Positions 51,557 through 61,633 of a stretch of 64,000 nt of DNA are shown one piece after another. Positions within the stretch are counted from its first letter, which is position 1, and each line of letters opens with the position of its first letter. Below the pieces are notes generated by a model. It did not search any database, was not told where the DNA came from, and worked only from the letters and a program-made list of their open reading frames with translations. Made by a program: the position numbers and the translations under genes. Origin of the DNA: an uncultured Collinsella sp. (lineage in GTDB: Bacteria > Actinomycetota > Coriobacteriia > Coriobacteriales > Coriobacteriaceae); assembly GCA_938005465.1 (NCBI GenBank), contig CALLNU010000010.1, forward strand, positions 28,002 through 92,001, written 5' to 3'.

Positions 51557-51811
51557 CTAGGGCGCGGCGGGATCCGCGACGCCGGAGGTGTCGATCTCGC
51601 CCAGATTGGCGAGCTGCTCGATGAGGGGGAGGCCCATCGGGTCGTCCACCTCGACGCCGCCGAGCACGATGGTGCTGTCGCGTGTGTCTATTTGGGTTGT
51701 GAACACGGCCGGGTCGAAACCCGAAGCGATAAAGCCAATACCCGCGAGGACAACACCCGCGGCAACGAGCCCGCCCGCCACGGCGAGGTAGATCTTCTTC
51801 GCACTGGTCAT
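51557..51811 (-). CDS. Short membrane-anchored protein, possible truncated DUF4097-type
   Basis: An 84-residue protein starting at ATG 51811, with AAAGGAG eight bases upstream. One N-terminal span (IYLAVAGGLVAAGVVLAGIGFIASGF) is followed by about 50 acidic residues (TTQIDTRDSTIVLGGVEVDD and on). It is the third gene of a PadR-DUF1700 operon, the place normally held by a much larger DUF4097 adhesin-like protein; the start looks like that family and the rest is missing, so it is probably cut short. Confidence 0.55.
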   Translation of the reverse strand: MTSAKKIYLAVAGGLVAAGVVLAGIGFIASGFDPAVFTTQIDTRDSTIVLGGVEVDDPMGLPLIEQLANLGEIDTSGVADPAAP

Positions 51812-51826
51812 GGTACTCACTCCTTT

Positions 51827-52450
51827 CTACGCCGCGAGATGCGCGGCAGCGCCGCCCTTCTCGCCCTTACCCTTCCAGAAGGGCGAGGCGGCCTTCCTCG
51901 CCCAGAGCGCCGAGAGGCGCGCAATTTGTTTTGAGGCTGCCCAAGCGCCAGCACCAACGAAGAGCGCCACGCCGACGAGGCCGAGCCCCACGCCCGCCGA
52001 GGCGAGGGCGTACGGGAAGTGGCCGATGATGACGCCGCTTACGGCAAGCAGGAGCTCAACTACGCCCACGCCCCCGAGTGCCACCGCGACGATCCACACG
52101 CAGAGCGCCAGCACCCAGATGCAGATATAGACCGTGACGGCCACGGCGGCGAAGGCGGCGAGCAGCGGCACCCACACCGGGGAGCCCACGATGGCCAGCA
52201 CCCACAGCAGCGCGGTGCTGCGCCGGCGCGTCCTCGCGATCGCGCGCGGCACGGCGGGCAGGTCGTCGAGCGTGGCCTCCGCCACCTCGCCGGGCGTGCC
52301 CATGGCGGCCACGGCCTCCTCCTCGCTCATACCGTCCTCCATGCGGTCGGCGATGGCCTCCGCATAGAACGCCTTGGTCTCCTCCACCTGCTCGGCCGGC
52401 AGGCAGGCGAGCAGCTCGCCCAACCGGCCCAGAAACTCATCGCGCGTCAT
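51827..52450 (-). CDS. DUF1700 (HAAS) family membrane protein
   Basis: A 207-residue protein. The N-terminal 75 residues (TRDEFLGRLGELLACLPAEQ through MSEEEAVAAMGTPGEVA) are the HAAS domain of DUF1700 proteins. Three or four membrane spans follow and the tail is Lys/Gly-rich. The start at 52450 has GAGGAGG upstream. It overlaps the PadR gene by 14 bases, the usual arrangement in PadR-controlled envelope operons. Role unknown; a partner of the PadR regulator is assumed. Confidence 0.85.
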   Translation of the reverse strand: MTRDEFLGRLGELLACLPAEQVEETKAFYAEAIADRMEDGMSEEEAVAAMGTPGEVAEATLDDLPAVPRAIARTRRRSTALLWVLAIVGSPVWVPLLAAFAAVAVTVYICIWVLALCVWIVAVALGGVGVVELLLAVSGVIIGHFPYALASAGVGLGLVGVALFVGAGAWAASKQIARLSALWARKAASPFWKGKGEKGGAAAHLAA

Positions 52451-52757
52451 GGTGCGCCTCCTCAACGTATGCGTAAATCTCCCGTACGGACGGCCACTCG
52501 GCCAGGAACTCCTCGATGCGCGCTCGCCCGTCGTCCGTGATGCGGTAGTACCGGCGCAGCCGCCCGTTGTGCTCGGCGGAGCGCGCCGTGATGCACCCGG
52601 CCTTCTCCAGGCGCTTGAGCAGCGGGTAGAGCGTCGACTCCGTGAGCCCCATGCTCGCCGGTACGTCCTTCACGATCTGGTAGCCGTAGGACTCCTCGCC
52701 GGAGACGGCCGCGAGCACGCAGGCCTCCAGGAAGCCGCGCTTCATCTGTGCCTCCAT
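52437..52757 (-). CDS. PadR-family regulator
   Basis: A 106-residue winged-helix protein. The PadR signature YGYQIVKDVPASMGLTESTL followed by YPLLKRLEKAGCI and RRYYRITDDGRA is complete; the short C-terminal helix indicates PadR-s1 type. The start at 52757 has GAGAGGAGG upstream. It heads the DUF1700 operon and presumably represses it. Confidence 0.92.
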   Translation of the reverse strand: MEAQMKRGFLEACVLAAVSGEESYGYQIVKDVPASMGLTESTLYPLLKRLEKAGCITARSAEHNGRLRRYYRITDDGRARIEEFLAEWPSVREIYAYVEEAHHDAR

Positions 52758-52777
52758 CCGCACACCTCCTCTCGTCA

Positions 52778-52806
52778 TATACTATGCTATACACACTATA
52801 CGATGC
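52778..52806 (-). promoter_or_regulatory. PadR-type operator and promoter region
   Basis: ATACTATG, CTATACAC and ACTATACG form closely spaced direct and inverted repeats in an AT-rich stretch some 20-50 bases before the PadR start. PadR proteins bind ATACTATG-like palindromes, so autorepression is likely. Confidence 0.5.
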
Positions 52807-52969
52807 AAGGTATTAGACGTCAACTCTCATCGCGAAGATTCTCCGGCCCCTGCGCGCTGCGAACGTGATATCGCGGGGCGGTTGGCATTATGCATGAAAC
52901 GTCAAGTAACGCTCTTTTGATCCACTTCCACTCGGCCCCATATGCCTTGTACAACACCCCCCCTTCAAC

Positions 52970-53176
52970 CTTGGGTTCAAGGGAGCCGCTAGGCTGGGCG
53001 TGCCGGACGGTAAGGTCCTGGACGCGATGGTGGACTTCTCCGATGCCATAGGGGTCATGGGTCTACGCCGATGGAGGCCCACGCACGCGGCAGGGCTCGC
53101 CCGTCACCGCTGGTCGCCGGACGGTCCCCACGCCCCGCTCGCCAACGCGCAGGCGACAGCAGCAGTCCAGCGCTAG
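52970..53176 (+). other. Degenerate coding-like stretch without recognised family
   Basis: One frame gives KGAARLGVPDGKVLDAMVDF then SDAIGVMGLRRW before turning into low-quality sequence and ending at TAG 53174-53176. There is no start codon or ribosome binding site. It reads like the inside of a former gene. The rest of 52807-53415 shows no gene. Confidence 0.3.
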
Positions 53177-53415
53177 CTGGAGACGCCGGAATGCCCAGAA
53201 GATGCGTTTCCCATCGCTGCGACAGAGCTTTTTGTAGGGGTGGCAATTTTTCCTAATGTCGAGGTCAGCTAGGCTTCGGTAGCCACCTTGGGAGCATCGC
53301 CAATGGACTCTTCCTTTATACGTTCGGCATAATCGTAGGCGATACCCACAAATTCCAGTCCCGAGCAACAGGAGTACAATTGCTGCTATTGTTGCCAGCT
53401 GTTGGGAGATGGAAG

Positions 53416-54420
53416 ATGGACTGCGATGGCTACCCATGCGCTCCCATGCCGTTGATGTGCACCGCCTTTGTGCCGGGACAGATTGACGCTGCGGTTGCAG
53501 GCATTTCCGACCCCGATTCGCGCGCCATTGCCACGGCAGAAGCGCTGTACTTTCGCGGACAGGCCGCCCTCGCTGCCAAGACGGCGCGCCCCTATCTTGA
53601 CGCCACCGATCCCGCACTGCGCTATTCCGCATGCTTCATCTGCGGATACGCCAGTCTGTCGCTCAACCGTATCGCCGACGCCCGCCGTTGCCTTGCGGGC
53701 ATCCTCGATACGCCAACTGACGAGGAATCGCCCGCCGTCCACGCCACGCATATCCTGTTCGCCTCGGCCGCGAGCGTCCTGCTGCACTTGCCTTCCCCGT
53801 ATTCTGCCGAAGAGTTTTATCCACTTGCGGCGCATCTGCCCGAAGGCCTGCGCCTGTTCGCCAGCTACGTGATGGCGCACGCCTTGTATCTGCGCGGCGA
53901 ATACGGCCGCAGTCTGGGCATGACGGAAAACGCCCTGATTATGAAACAGGGAAGCTACCCCATCTCGGAGCTATTCCTGCACTTGTCGGCCTCGATGGCC
54001 TGTATGAGTCTCAAAGACGTCGACGCCGCAAAAGCGCACTTTGGCGCCGCTTGGGACATTGCGCGCCCCGACGGCCTTATCGAACTCATCGGCGAACACC
54101 ATGGCCTTTTGCAGGGACTCATCGAGGCATGCCTAAAATCGCAATACCCTGACGACTTCGCGCGCATCATCGAGATCACGTATCGATTCAGCTACGGCTG
54201 GCGGCGCATCCACAACCCCGATTCGGGCGAGGACGTGGCCGACGATCTAACAACCACGGAATTCACCATGGCCATGCTCGCCTGTCGTGGGTGGACCAAC
54301 GCCGAAATCGCACGCCATATGGGAGTATCGCCGGGCACCGTCAAAAACCGCCTATCCGGCGTATACGCCAAGCTTGGCATCGGCACGCGCACGGAGCTGG
54401 TCGCGCATATGTTGCGTTAG
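53416..54420 (+). CDS. LuxR-type regulator with TPR-like N-terminal domain
   Basis: A 334-residue protein. The start at 53416 (MDCDGYPCAPMP) has GGGAGA upstream; an upstream start is possible but lacks a site. Residues 20-270 form helical TPR-like repeats. The C-terminal 60 residues are a LuxR helix-turn-helix (TTTEFTMAMLACRGWTNAEI then RHMGVSPGTVKNRLSGVYAK). There is no receiver domain. It lies 155 bases before the large surface protein gene in the same direction and probably controls it. Confidence 0.85.
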   Translation: MDCDGYPCAPMPLMCTAFVPGQIDAAVAGISDPDSRAIATAEALYFRGQAALAAKTARPYLDATDPALRYSACFICGYASLSLNRIADARRCLAGILDTPTDEESPAVHATHILFASAASVLLHLPSPYSAEEFYPLAAHLPEGLRLFASYVMAHALYLRGEYGRSLGMTENALIMKQGSYPISELFLHLSASMACMSLKDVDAAKAHFGAAWDIARPDGLIELIGEHHGLLQGLIEACLKSQYPDDFARIIEITYRFSYGWRRIHNPDSGEDVADDLTTTEFTMAMLACRGWTNAEIARHMGVSPGTVKNRLSGVYAKLGIGTRTELVAHMLR

Positions 54421-54575
54421 CGACCGGGCTGCCAAGCGCATCGAACGCGTTCCGGAACCCGGCACTTCGCTCGCCTAAATTGGACATTTTGACCCTTGAA
54501 CGGCACTACCGTGACAGGACTCCTTCTCGCAAAATTGGATTATTTCCACCGATATTTGCGGGATGGGAGCCCAAG

Positions 54576-57500
54576 ATGCTTGATCGCCGTTCGTTACTTG
54601 TTGCCGGAGCGTCCTCGCTAGCGAGCATTATGTTGCCTCGCGTGCCGGAAAGCGAAAATGCCTTCCTGCTGCCGTTCGCGCCCACCGCGGCCTATGCCGA
54701 CGAAGAAGACCCCTTCAAGGTCCTGGTGCTCTCGCGCACCATGTTCGGCGTGGTGGTGGTCGACGTCGCCAACAAGAATACGCCTATCGCAGGCGCCAAG
54801 GTCACGCTCACGTCGCGCTACACCGCAGGCAAGCAGCTCGCCGCCACGACCGATGACGAAGGCACGGCCATTTTTGAGGTCGCGCCGCTTTCGGAAGGCT
54901 ACGTAGACGAGGCGACGCTTCTCGACGCGTACGACTTCAACGGCGGCATCTCCATTAGCATGGCGGGCTACCGCAATGTCGAGATTCCCCTCGCGCGCGT
55001 CCAAGGCGGCACCGCTATAGCCGCGCCCACGCGTCCGCTTTCCGACGGCGAGCCGTACTTCCGCCAGCTCACATTCGACGAATGGGACATCCAGTACGCC
55101 GACGCCACGTTTATGGCAATGCCGAAGGACGACACGGCAAACGAGCAGCCCGATACGCACGCCTTTACCGTGCAGGCACATCTGCCGCAGGGTGGACAGG
55201 CAACGCTGCGCATCAACAAAGTGACGCCTGCCGCGGGCAGCTCACCCGAAACCGTCACGCAGATCGGCCAGATCAAGGCCAGTGCATCGGGTGCGAATAA
55301 TCTGGCAACGTTCACACTCGAAGACAAGTTTCTCGACGCGGCGTCGAGCCTTCTGGAAGAAGGGTGCAAGCTGCGCTTTGTCCTCGACTACCAGGGCAAG
55401 ACCTATACACTCTCCCCCCCATGGCCGTTGTCACCGCGCCGGCCGCAAAGGCGGAATCGGGCTCGACCACCATCGTTCCCACTACTATGGACCAAGAGAT
55501 CACTCCGTTTGATTTCCCCGCATCGTTTCCCGGCATCGGTGGTAATAAGTTCACGTGTTGGATACCCACATTTCCGATCCTCTTCGATTTCTCGTTTGCC
55601 GGATACGTGCTGTTTGGCGGAGGATACAAACCGGTCGGCTATATGAACGATTCGGGCAACCCTGATCCGGAATACTGGAAGAAGTCACCGCGTGAGTCGG
55701 GCGCCAAGCAGGCAAACCGCTACCTCGACGAGATGGAGGGGAAGTGGAATCAGTACAAGAGCATGAGTGCCGGTTCGGGTACCGATCCAAGGAACACCAA
55801 ACTCCTTCGCCACCATTGCACGCCGCTGTTCACGATGGATATCGCCACACAGCTGTACGGCTCGCTCGCCTACGACTGGGTGGGCAAAACCTGGGGTGAT
55901 AACAACGACCCTGCATATGGCAATATTAAGGCCCTCTTCCAGGTAAGAACCGACCTCAATTGGACCGAGCAGTTTACCCTAGGACCAGTGCCGTTTTTCC
56001 TAAACGTCAACCCCTGGGTGCTAGCGAAGCTGGCGCTCGCCGTGGGCGCCCACACGCACGGTAGCGGCGCGGCGTTTTTCAAGAACATTTCGCTCGACTA
56101 TTCCAACACGTCGGGCTCGTTCACCATCCAGATCGGACTTGCCGTCACCTTTGGAGCCGGCGTTGCAGGCGTCGCTTCGTCCGCCGTGCGTGGCGCCGCA
56201 TCCCTCACGCTGTTCATTGGATACGAGAAGGCGGATGGACACCAGCTTCCGCGACTGCGCGTAGGTGCAGACGTCGATGTCGATGTGATACTCCAGTTCG
56301 TAATGTTCAAGTGGACCACCAAAGCTTGGTCGGGATCGTGGCCCACACTCGCCGATTCGTGGAATATGTCGGTGAACAACGGCGACCAGTATGTACTCCA
56401 GTGCCCTGAGCTTGCATTGGGTGGGGATACGCCTTATACGCTGGATGCCTGCTTCGGCTCGGCCGGCAACGCCGAGGCAGGTGGTGTGCCGCAGTTTATC
56501 GCATCGGCCACCATCGTCACCAACGCCGAGCTGCTCGCACGCGCCGAGGTTAAGGCCACTGCCGTAAACGTCGCGTCTGTCGTGCGCGATTGGGATCAAG
56601 CGGTCACGCGCATTGAGCTCGAGGCGGATGCAGAAAGCGACGACACGGGACAGATCGAGCATTTCGTCCATGCACTGGTAGAGAACGACGAAAACGCCGC
56701 GCCGATGTACGAGTACACCTACATCGGTCAGGCAACGAACGCCGTTGCGGACTCCAACGCCAATTCTGCCGGCGTGTCGGAGGACGAGCGTGGCGGCATC
56801 AAGCCCTCGAGCGACAACGTGCTGTTTACTGGCGTGCTCAGCGAAGCCCACATGAAGCTGGCGATTATCGCCGGCGTAGAATGCCTGTTCCGTATCGCCT
56901 CGGTGCGCTACGGCGACAATGGCCGCTCGCGTCTGGTGGTGCACACAAAGGCAAACGGCACGTGGTCCGCCCCCATGCCCGTGGACTTTCCCCTTGGGTT
57001 TGGTGAGGGCGACGTGGAGCGCGACGGCATATACGATTACGACTTCGATGTGGTGGAATATACGGACGGGAGGGGAAACCAAGACGCCTACGTGCTGCTG
57101 GTCTCGGGCGAGCGCCCCGCCGGCGACAACACCCATTTCGATACGGCGAGCACATCCGGCATGCTGTCCGTTGTGCGCCTGCGCATCAGCAACGACGGAG
57201 TTCGCGTGGCATCGCACACGTCGTGGCGCAGCATCTCGCACGGCCGCCTTCAGGAGGATGGCCACCATTGTCTGCAGTGCCCACGCATCACGGTGGGCAA
57301 GGCGCTGGTCGACGGACGTCTGTCGGGCGCTTACCTCCACCGCCGCGGGACCACCGCAGAAAAGGCGCTCGGCAGCGAGGCTGAGGTTGCGCTGGAGTGC
57401 TTTACCCTATGGTCGGACGTTTCGAGCGACAGCCTGACGTTCCGCCAAGTTCTCCGCTTTCCGCAAGCACCGTCGAGTATCGAGCTGGGTGAGCCCGAGA

Positions 57501-58927
57501 ATATCAACGGCAAAATGGTGGTGCCCGTTGCATACGAGACCGCAGACGGTTGCGGCTGCGCATCGTACGCCGTGATCGGCCAGTCCATCGCGGGCTGGGG
57601 CGTTATGTCGCCAGATGCCACAGTACCCCACGCGGTGCCGTGGCCGCAGCACACGGGCTTTTTGGCAACTGTCAACGAGCAGCTGCAGCATGTTACGTGG
57701 ACGCGAGGCGCATCGGCATTTGCAACGCAGCCCGTGGGTGCCGCAGGCTGTGGCCCGGCATCGTTTAGCGTAAGCAACAACGGCAGGTGCGTGCTCTATG
57801 TAGAGAACACCGATGGCAAGGTGGGACAAACCTACGACGAAGAAGGCAACCCGGTTGCAGTGATGGGCAAGCACTTCCGCATCTTCGCCAGCACCTTGGC
57901 GGGCGATCTGTTCACGGAGCCGTTTGTGATGTGCGAGCTGGACCATCCCGTCGATCAGATAACGACATTTTTGACGTCGGGAGGCATGCTCTCCGCGCTC
58001 GCCACGCACATTGTGAGCGCGGAGAAGAGCGAGGCAGAGCTGCACGACATCGAAGTGCCCTTGGTGGCGTGTGCCACTCCGACGGGCGCCGTTGCTACCT
58101 CGGGCGCGGTGGTGCCCGGAGCAGCAGGCGAATCCTTCATGGTCACGGTGCGAAACGACGGCAACACCTTACTGACCGCCGGCACGATCAATCTGTACCG
58201 AGAGGGCTCCAGCCAGCCGTTCTCCAGCGCATCCATCGGATTCGGAGTGAACGCACGCATGGCTTCGATCTACGATCCAGAGCTTGCCGAGGACGCTTCG
58301 GCCAACGATACGGCACACGTGAAGTACGCGCTCGAGACGCTGGGCGCACGTTTTGCAACGCACCCGCTGGTAGCCGACAACGGCAACGCCGTGCTGGCAC
58401 CGGGTTGCACGGCACAGTTCCGCATGAGCTTCGCCATTCCCGAGAGTTGGAGCGACGAAGTGGGCAAACGCGTAACGCTGTATGCGAAGGCGCGTAATCT
58501 GGTGGCGCTCGATCCTGTAACGCTCGAGGAAATTCGACCGGGCGCAAACTCGGCGCTGGGTGCCGTACTGCACGAGCTTCATGTGCCCGACGCGGCATGC
58601 GAACGCTCAGAAGTTCAGGTCGGCGTATGCGACAACGCGGATACGACGGGGCTTCACGATGCACCGATGACGGCGGACGGCAGTGGCGGCTCCGGCGGAA
58701 GCAGCTCCGGTAGCGGCAGTGGCTCTGGCAGCGGCAAGGATCACGGCAATAACAAGCGCCCCGGAAAAGCGGGCGCGCTTGCGGGCACGGGCGATGTCAA
58801 CGCTCCCCTTACGGCAGCCGCAGCAGCACTCGCCGCAGCAGGCGCCGGCCTCATCGCCTACAGTGCCCGCCGCACGGCGCTCGAGATCGACACCGCCAAT
58901 GAGGCCAATTCGGATAGGCCTCGCTAG
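54576..58927 (+). CDS. LAxTG-anchored surface protein, out of frame at a run of C (possible phase-variable)
   Basis: ATG 54576 (GGGAG upstream) starts a twin-arginine-like signal (DRRSLLVAGASSLASIML) with cleavage near AYA. A carboxypeptidase-regulatory-like segment (IAGAKVTLTSRYTAG) follows. The frame is lost at 55414-55420, where seven C occur; with eight C it would run on to 58927 and give about 1450 residues. The downstream part has a long beta-rich ectodomain, then a GSGGSSSGSGSG spacer and LAGTG plus a hydrophobic segment and Arg pair: a sortase (LAxTG) signal. As sequenced, translation would end at 55646 (356 residues). Slipped-strand switching, a sequencing error or decay are all possible. 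Confidence 0.75.
55414..55420 (+). repeat. Run of seven C at the frame change
   Basis: The two frames of the surface protein gene meet at this run. One additional C would join them without a gap. Confidence 0.85.
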
Positions 58928-58976
58928 CTCCTAGTTACTTTTGTGAGAGGCGCCGACTCGGCTCATCGAACATCAA

Positions 58977-59010
58977 ATGGGCTGGTTCTGAATACCCAGA
59001 GCCAGCCCAT
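58977..59010. terminator. Bidirectional terminator between the surface protein and DUF6773-like genes
   Basis: ATGGGCTGG...CCAGCCCAT arms with an inner TTCTG/CAGAG pairing lie between the convergent ends, with flanking AAAT and ATTA. Confidence 0.75.
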
Positions 59011-59016
59011 TACGCA

Positions 59017-59601
59017 TTAGATGTCATCAGAGGAGTCGAGTTCTGCCTCGAGCTTGGCACGGCGTCTTTTCGCCGTGAAAAACGTTGCGCACAGGGCAGC
59101 AAACGTGGCCGCGAAAATCGTCGCACCGCAGAACACGCCCGTGGCCAGGTTCGCCAACCAAAAGACGCTTTCGAGCGGTACGATCTGCGCCTCAGCGATA
59201 CAGCGCATTGCGGCAATAACAAGAGCGAACGCGGCGCCGCTAAGACCGCTGACAAGCAGGAAATATCCAACAGGAAGATGCTCGGTTTGCCCAAAACGAT
59301 TGGTATCGACATAGCCCTTCCGCGTTTGCAGTCCTGCGCAAATCAACATCACGAGAACGAGCCACAAATACATGGCTGCCTCGAACGGCGTTGCAAAGCC
59401 ATGCGGCATTTCACTGGCGTCGCTGTGAACCCACGCAACCTGTCGAGCTATAAACTGGTAGAAAAAGATCATCAACATGCCAAACGAAAGCAGCACGAAA
59501 CCAATCTTGTAGATCTTCGCGCTCTCAGCCTCCAGGCGCTCATCCTTTGGGCCGGCATATTCACGCCACTTTTGCACGAGTTTTAAATCTTCAAATTTCA
59601 T
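59017..59601 (-). CDS. Membrane protein, DUF6773-like
   Basis: A 194-residue protein with four spans (IYKIGFVLLSFGMLMIFFYQF, MYLWLVLVMLICAGL, YFLLVSGLSGAAFALVIAA and FCGATIFAATFAALCATFF) and a Lys/Arg-rich tail. TAGGAG lies before the ATG. Genes like this sit directly after an XRE-type regulator in many Gram-positive gut bacteria, as here (9 bases). The DUF assignment is from memory; no function is known. Confidence 0.7.
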   Translation of the reverse strand: MKFEDLKLVQKWREYAGPKDERLEAESAKIYKIGFVLLSFGMLMIFFYQFIARQVAWVHSDASEMPHGFATPFEAAMYLWLVLVMLICAGLQTRKGYVDTNRFGQTEHLPVGYFLLVSGLSGAAFALVIAAMRCIAEAQIVPLESVFWLANLATGVFCGATIFAATFAALCATFFTAKRRRAKLEAELDSSDDI

Positions 59602-59610
59602 AGCGAACTC

Positions 59611-59841
59611 CTAAAGAGCGTCAGGGTCGACGTCGCTCTCGTCTTCCCAAAACAAGTCGTTCAACGTAACGCGTAGCGCTTTACAGATTGCCACGCACAA
59701 ATTGAGCGTGGGGTTGTAGCCGCCCGCCTCGATCAGGCCGATGGTCTGGCGCGTAACGCCCACGGCCTCGGCCAAGTCAGCTTGCGAAAGGCCAACCGCC
59801 GCGCGCGCCGCCTTCATGCGTAGGTTCTTTTTGCCCGGCAT
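59611..59841 (-). CDS. Small XRE-family regulator
   Basis: A 76-residue helix-turn-helix protein (MKAARAAVGLSQADLAEAVG then VTRQTIGLIEAGGYNPTL) of the short YozG-like type. The start at 59841 has AAAGGA upstream. It is co-transcribed with the membrane protein that follows and probably represses its own promoter. Confidence 0.9.
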   Translation of the reverse strand: MPGKKNLRMKAARAAVGLSQADLAEAVGVTRQTIGLIEAGGYNPTLNLCVAICKALRVTLNDLFWEDESDVDPDAL

Positions 59842-59991
59842 GGAGTTCCTTTCGTGGTAATGGACAGATATCCGTTGCAACATGGCAGAAATATATTGCA
59901 TCTATCAGAAGATGTCAACTATATCTGTCATTATGGAAACCATGTTCGTCATCGCCATGCGGACATTACAACTTCGGTTCACTATTCAAAC

Positions 59992-60094
59992 TTACTCGGA
60001 CAGAACCGACTCGGTTTTGTCCGAGTAAACTCGAGAATAAACTGATTCATGCGATACAATTAACTCGGACAAAACCGAGTCGGAAGGAACCGAG
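59992..60094 (+). promoter_or_regulatory. ACTCGG repeat cluster upstream of the DUF234-type ATPase
   Basis: ACTCGGACA-AACCGA-TCGG occurs at 59993 and 60063 (70 bases apart), with an inverted GTTTTGTCCGAGT at about 60014 and a further ACCGAGT at about 60089. The units contain the palindrome CCGA(C/G)TCGG. The cluster ends just before the GTG start of the ATPase gene, so it must cover the promoter. Confidence 0.7.
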
Positions 60095-60097
60095 TAA

Positions 60098-61480
60098 GTG
60101 GAATTCATTGGCAGGGAGCGTGAACTCGCCCGTATTAAGAAAACGCTCAAAGCACCTGAGCAGCGCAATGTTCTCATTTACGGCAGGCGTCGCGTCGGAA
60201 AAAGTGAGCTCATCAAGCAGGCGCTAACCGATTTGTCGGACGTCGCAACGGTCTATTACGAGTGCCGCCAAACCTCCGAGGCAGACAACCTCGAGAGTCT
60301 GTCCGCCCTTGTTGCTGAAACGCTGAGCTTTCCTCCGCTCGCCTTCACAGGCATCCGCGAGCTCATCGAATTTCTGTTTGCCCAAGCCAAAGACAAGAAC
60401 ATTACCCTCGTTCTCGACGAATACCCCTACTTGAGAGATGCGGTTAAGGGCTTAGACAGCATTCTTCAGACCTCAATCGACGCTCACAGGGAAGACTCAC
60501 GTTTAAACATTGTCCTGTGCGGCTCCTACGTTGAGATTATGAAATCCCTCATCGAGCATGAAAGCCCCCTCTACGGGCGAATTGATCTCGCGCTTGAGCT
60601 TAAGCCCATGGATTACTTTGACGCTGCGAAGTTCTATCCCGCGTTCTCGCCCGAGGACAAGGTGCGGCTCTATAGCGTTTTTGGCGGCATCCCCTTTTAC
60701 AATCGCCTCATCGATCAATCCCAAAGCGTACGCGACAACATCATCGAGCTCGTCACGGAACCTGGCGCCCGCTTAGAAAGCGAGGTGCCGTCCTATCTCA
60801 ACGCCGAGATCTCGAAGATGACCAACGCCAACGAAGTTTTCGGGGCTCTCGCACAAGGTTACTCCCGTTGGGGGGACGTGCTGGCACAGTCGCACGTCTC
60901 GAGCGGTCCGGCCATGGCAGACGTGCTCGACAAGCTCATGTCACTCGAAATCGTCCAAAAGCGTGCACCCATCAACGACCCTACGAACAAGCGTAAGTCC
61001 GGCTACTTTGTAGTGGATCCGCTTTCGCTCTTTTACTATCGCTATGTTTTCCGCAATGCCTCGGCGCGTCAGCTGCTCGACCCGGAAGTCTTCTATGATC
61101 GTCACGTCTCCCAAGACTTCGAGGAAAACTACGTTCCTCATATGTTCGAGGAGATCTGCCGTCAATACCTCGTGCGGCAGAACAGGACCGGCAAGATCGA
61201 ACCGGCTTTCGACGCCATAGGCAAGTACTGGTACGACGATCCCGCAAACAAGACGAGCGGCGAATTCGATGTGGTAACGCAAGACCCCGAGGGTTACGCA
61301 TTCTACGAAGCAAAGTTCCGCAAATCCCCCGTCACGCAAAAAATGGTCGACGAGGAAATCATCCAAGTCGAGGCAACGGGGCTCAAGTGCCATCGCTATG
61401 GATTCTTCTCCCGTTCGGGCTTCGAAGCTGGCGAAAGCGATCGAACCGTCTTCATCGACCTACCGCAGATGTTTGGATAG
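60098..61480 (+). CDS. DUF234-type AAA ATPase with nuclease-like C-terminus
   Basis: A 460-residue protein starting at GTG 60098 behind AAGGA. Walker A is GRRRVGKS (29-36), Walker B is ITLVLDEYPY (near 110), and the middle follows the archaeal-ATPase family (VLCGSYVEIMKSLI, then LELKPMDYFDAAKF). The C-terminal 100 residues are DUF234, with the D...ExK pair of PD-(D/E)XK folds visible as GEFDVV and FYEAKF. The family is common in archaea and gut bacteria with no settled role. A repeat cluster stands before it, as with the other ATPases in this window. Confidence 0.88.
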   Translation: MEFIGRERELARIKKTLKAPEQRNVLIYGRRRVGKSELIKQALTDLSDVATVYYECRQTSEADNLESLSALVAETLSFPPLAFTGIRELIEFLFAQAKDKNITLVLDEYPYLRDAVKGLDSILQTSIDAHREDSRLNIVLCGSYVEIMKSLIEHESPLYGRIDLALELKPMDYFDAAKFYPAFSPEDKVRLYSVFGGIPFYNRLIDQSQSVRDNIIELVTEPGARLESEVPSYLNAEISKMTNANEVFGALAQGYSRWGDVLAQSHVSSGPAMADVLDKLMSLEIVQKRAPINDPTNKRKSGYFVVDPLSLFYYRYVFRNASARQLLDPEVFYDRHVSQDFEENYVPHMFEEICRQYLVRQNRTGKIEPAFDAIGKYWYDDPANKTSGEFDVVTQDPEGYAFYEAKFRKSPVTQKMVDEEIIQVEATGLKCHRYGFFSRSGFEAGESDRTVFIDLPQMFG

Positions 61481-61519
61481 GACAGGCCCCTCCCGCATTC
61501 CAAGCATTCATTATCTAAT

Positions 61520-61533
61520 CGAACGATTGTTCG
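61520..61533. promoter_or_regulatory. SOS/LexA-like box before the topoisomerase genes
   Basis: CGAACGATTGTTCG matches the Gram-positive SOS box pattern GAAC-N4-GTTC, with arms continuing one base each side. It lies about 100 bases before the ParE-like gene. LexA control is an inference. Confidence 0.5.
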
Positions 61534-61633
61534 ATGGATTTCGTGTTGGTTGGAATCGCCCACGGGCTGGGCTATGCTACCTTGACTATCTATACGACTT
61601 AAATACACAAGAGGAAGTACCAAGAGAGCGAGC

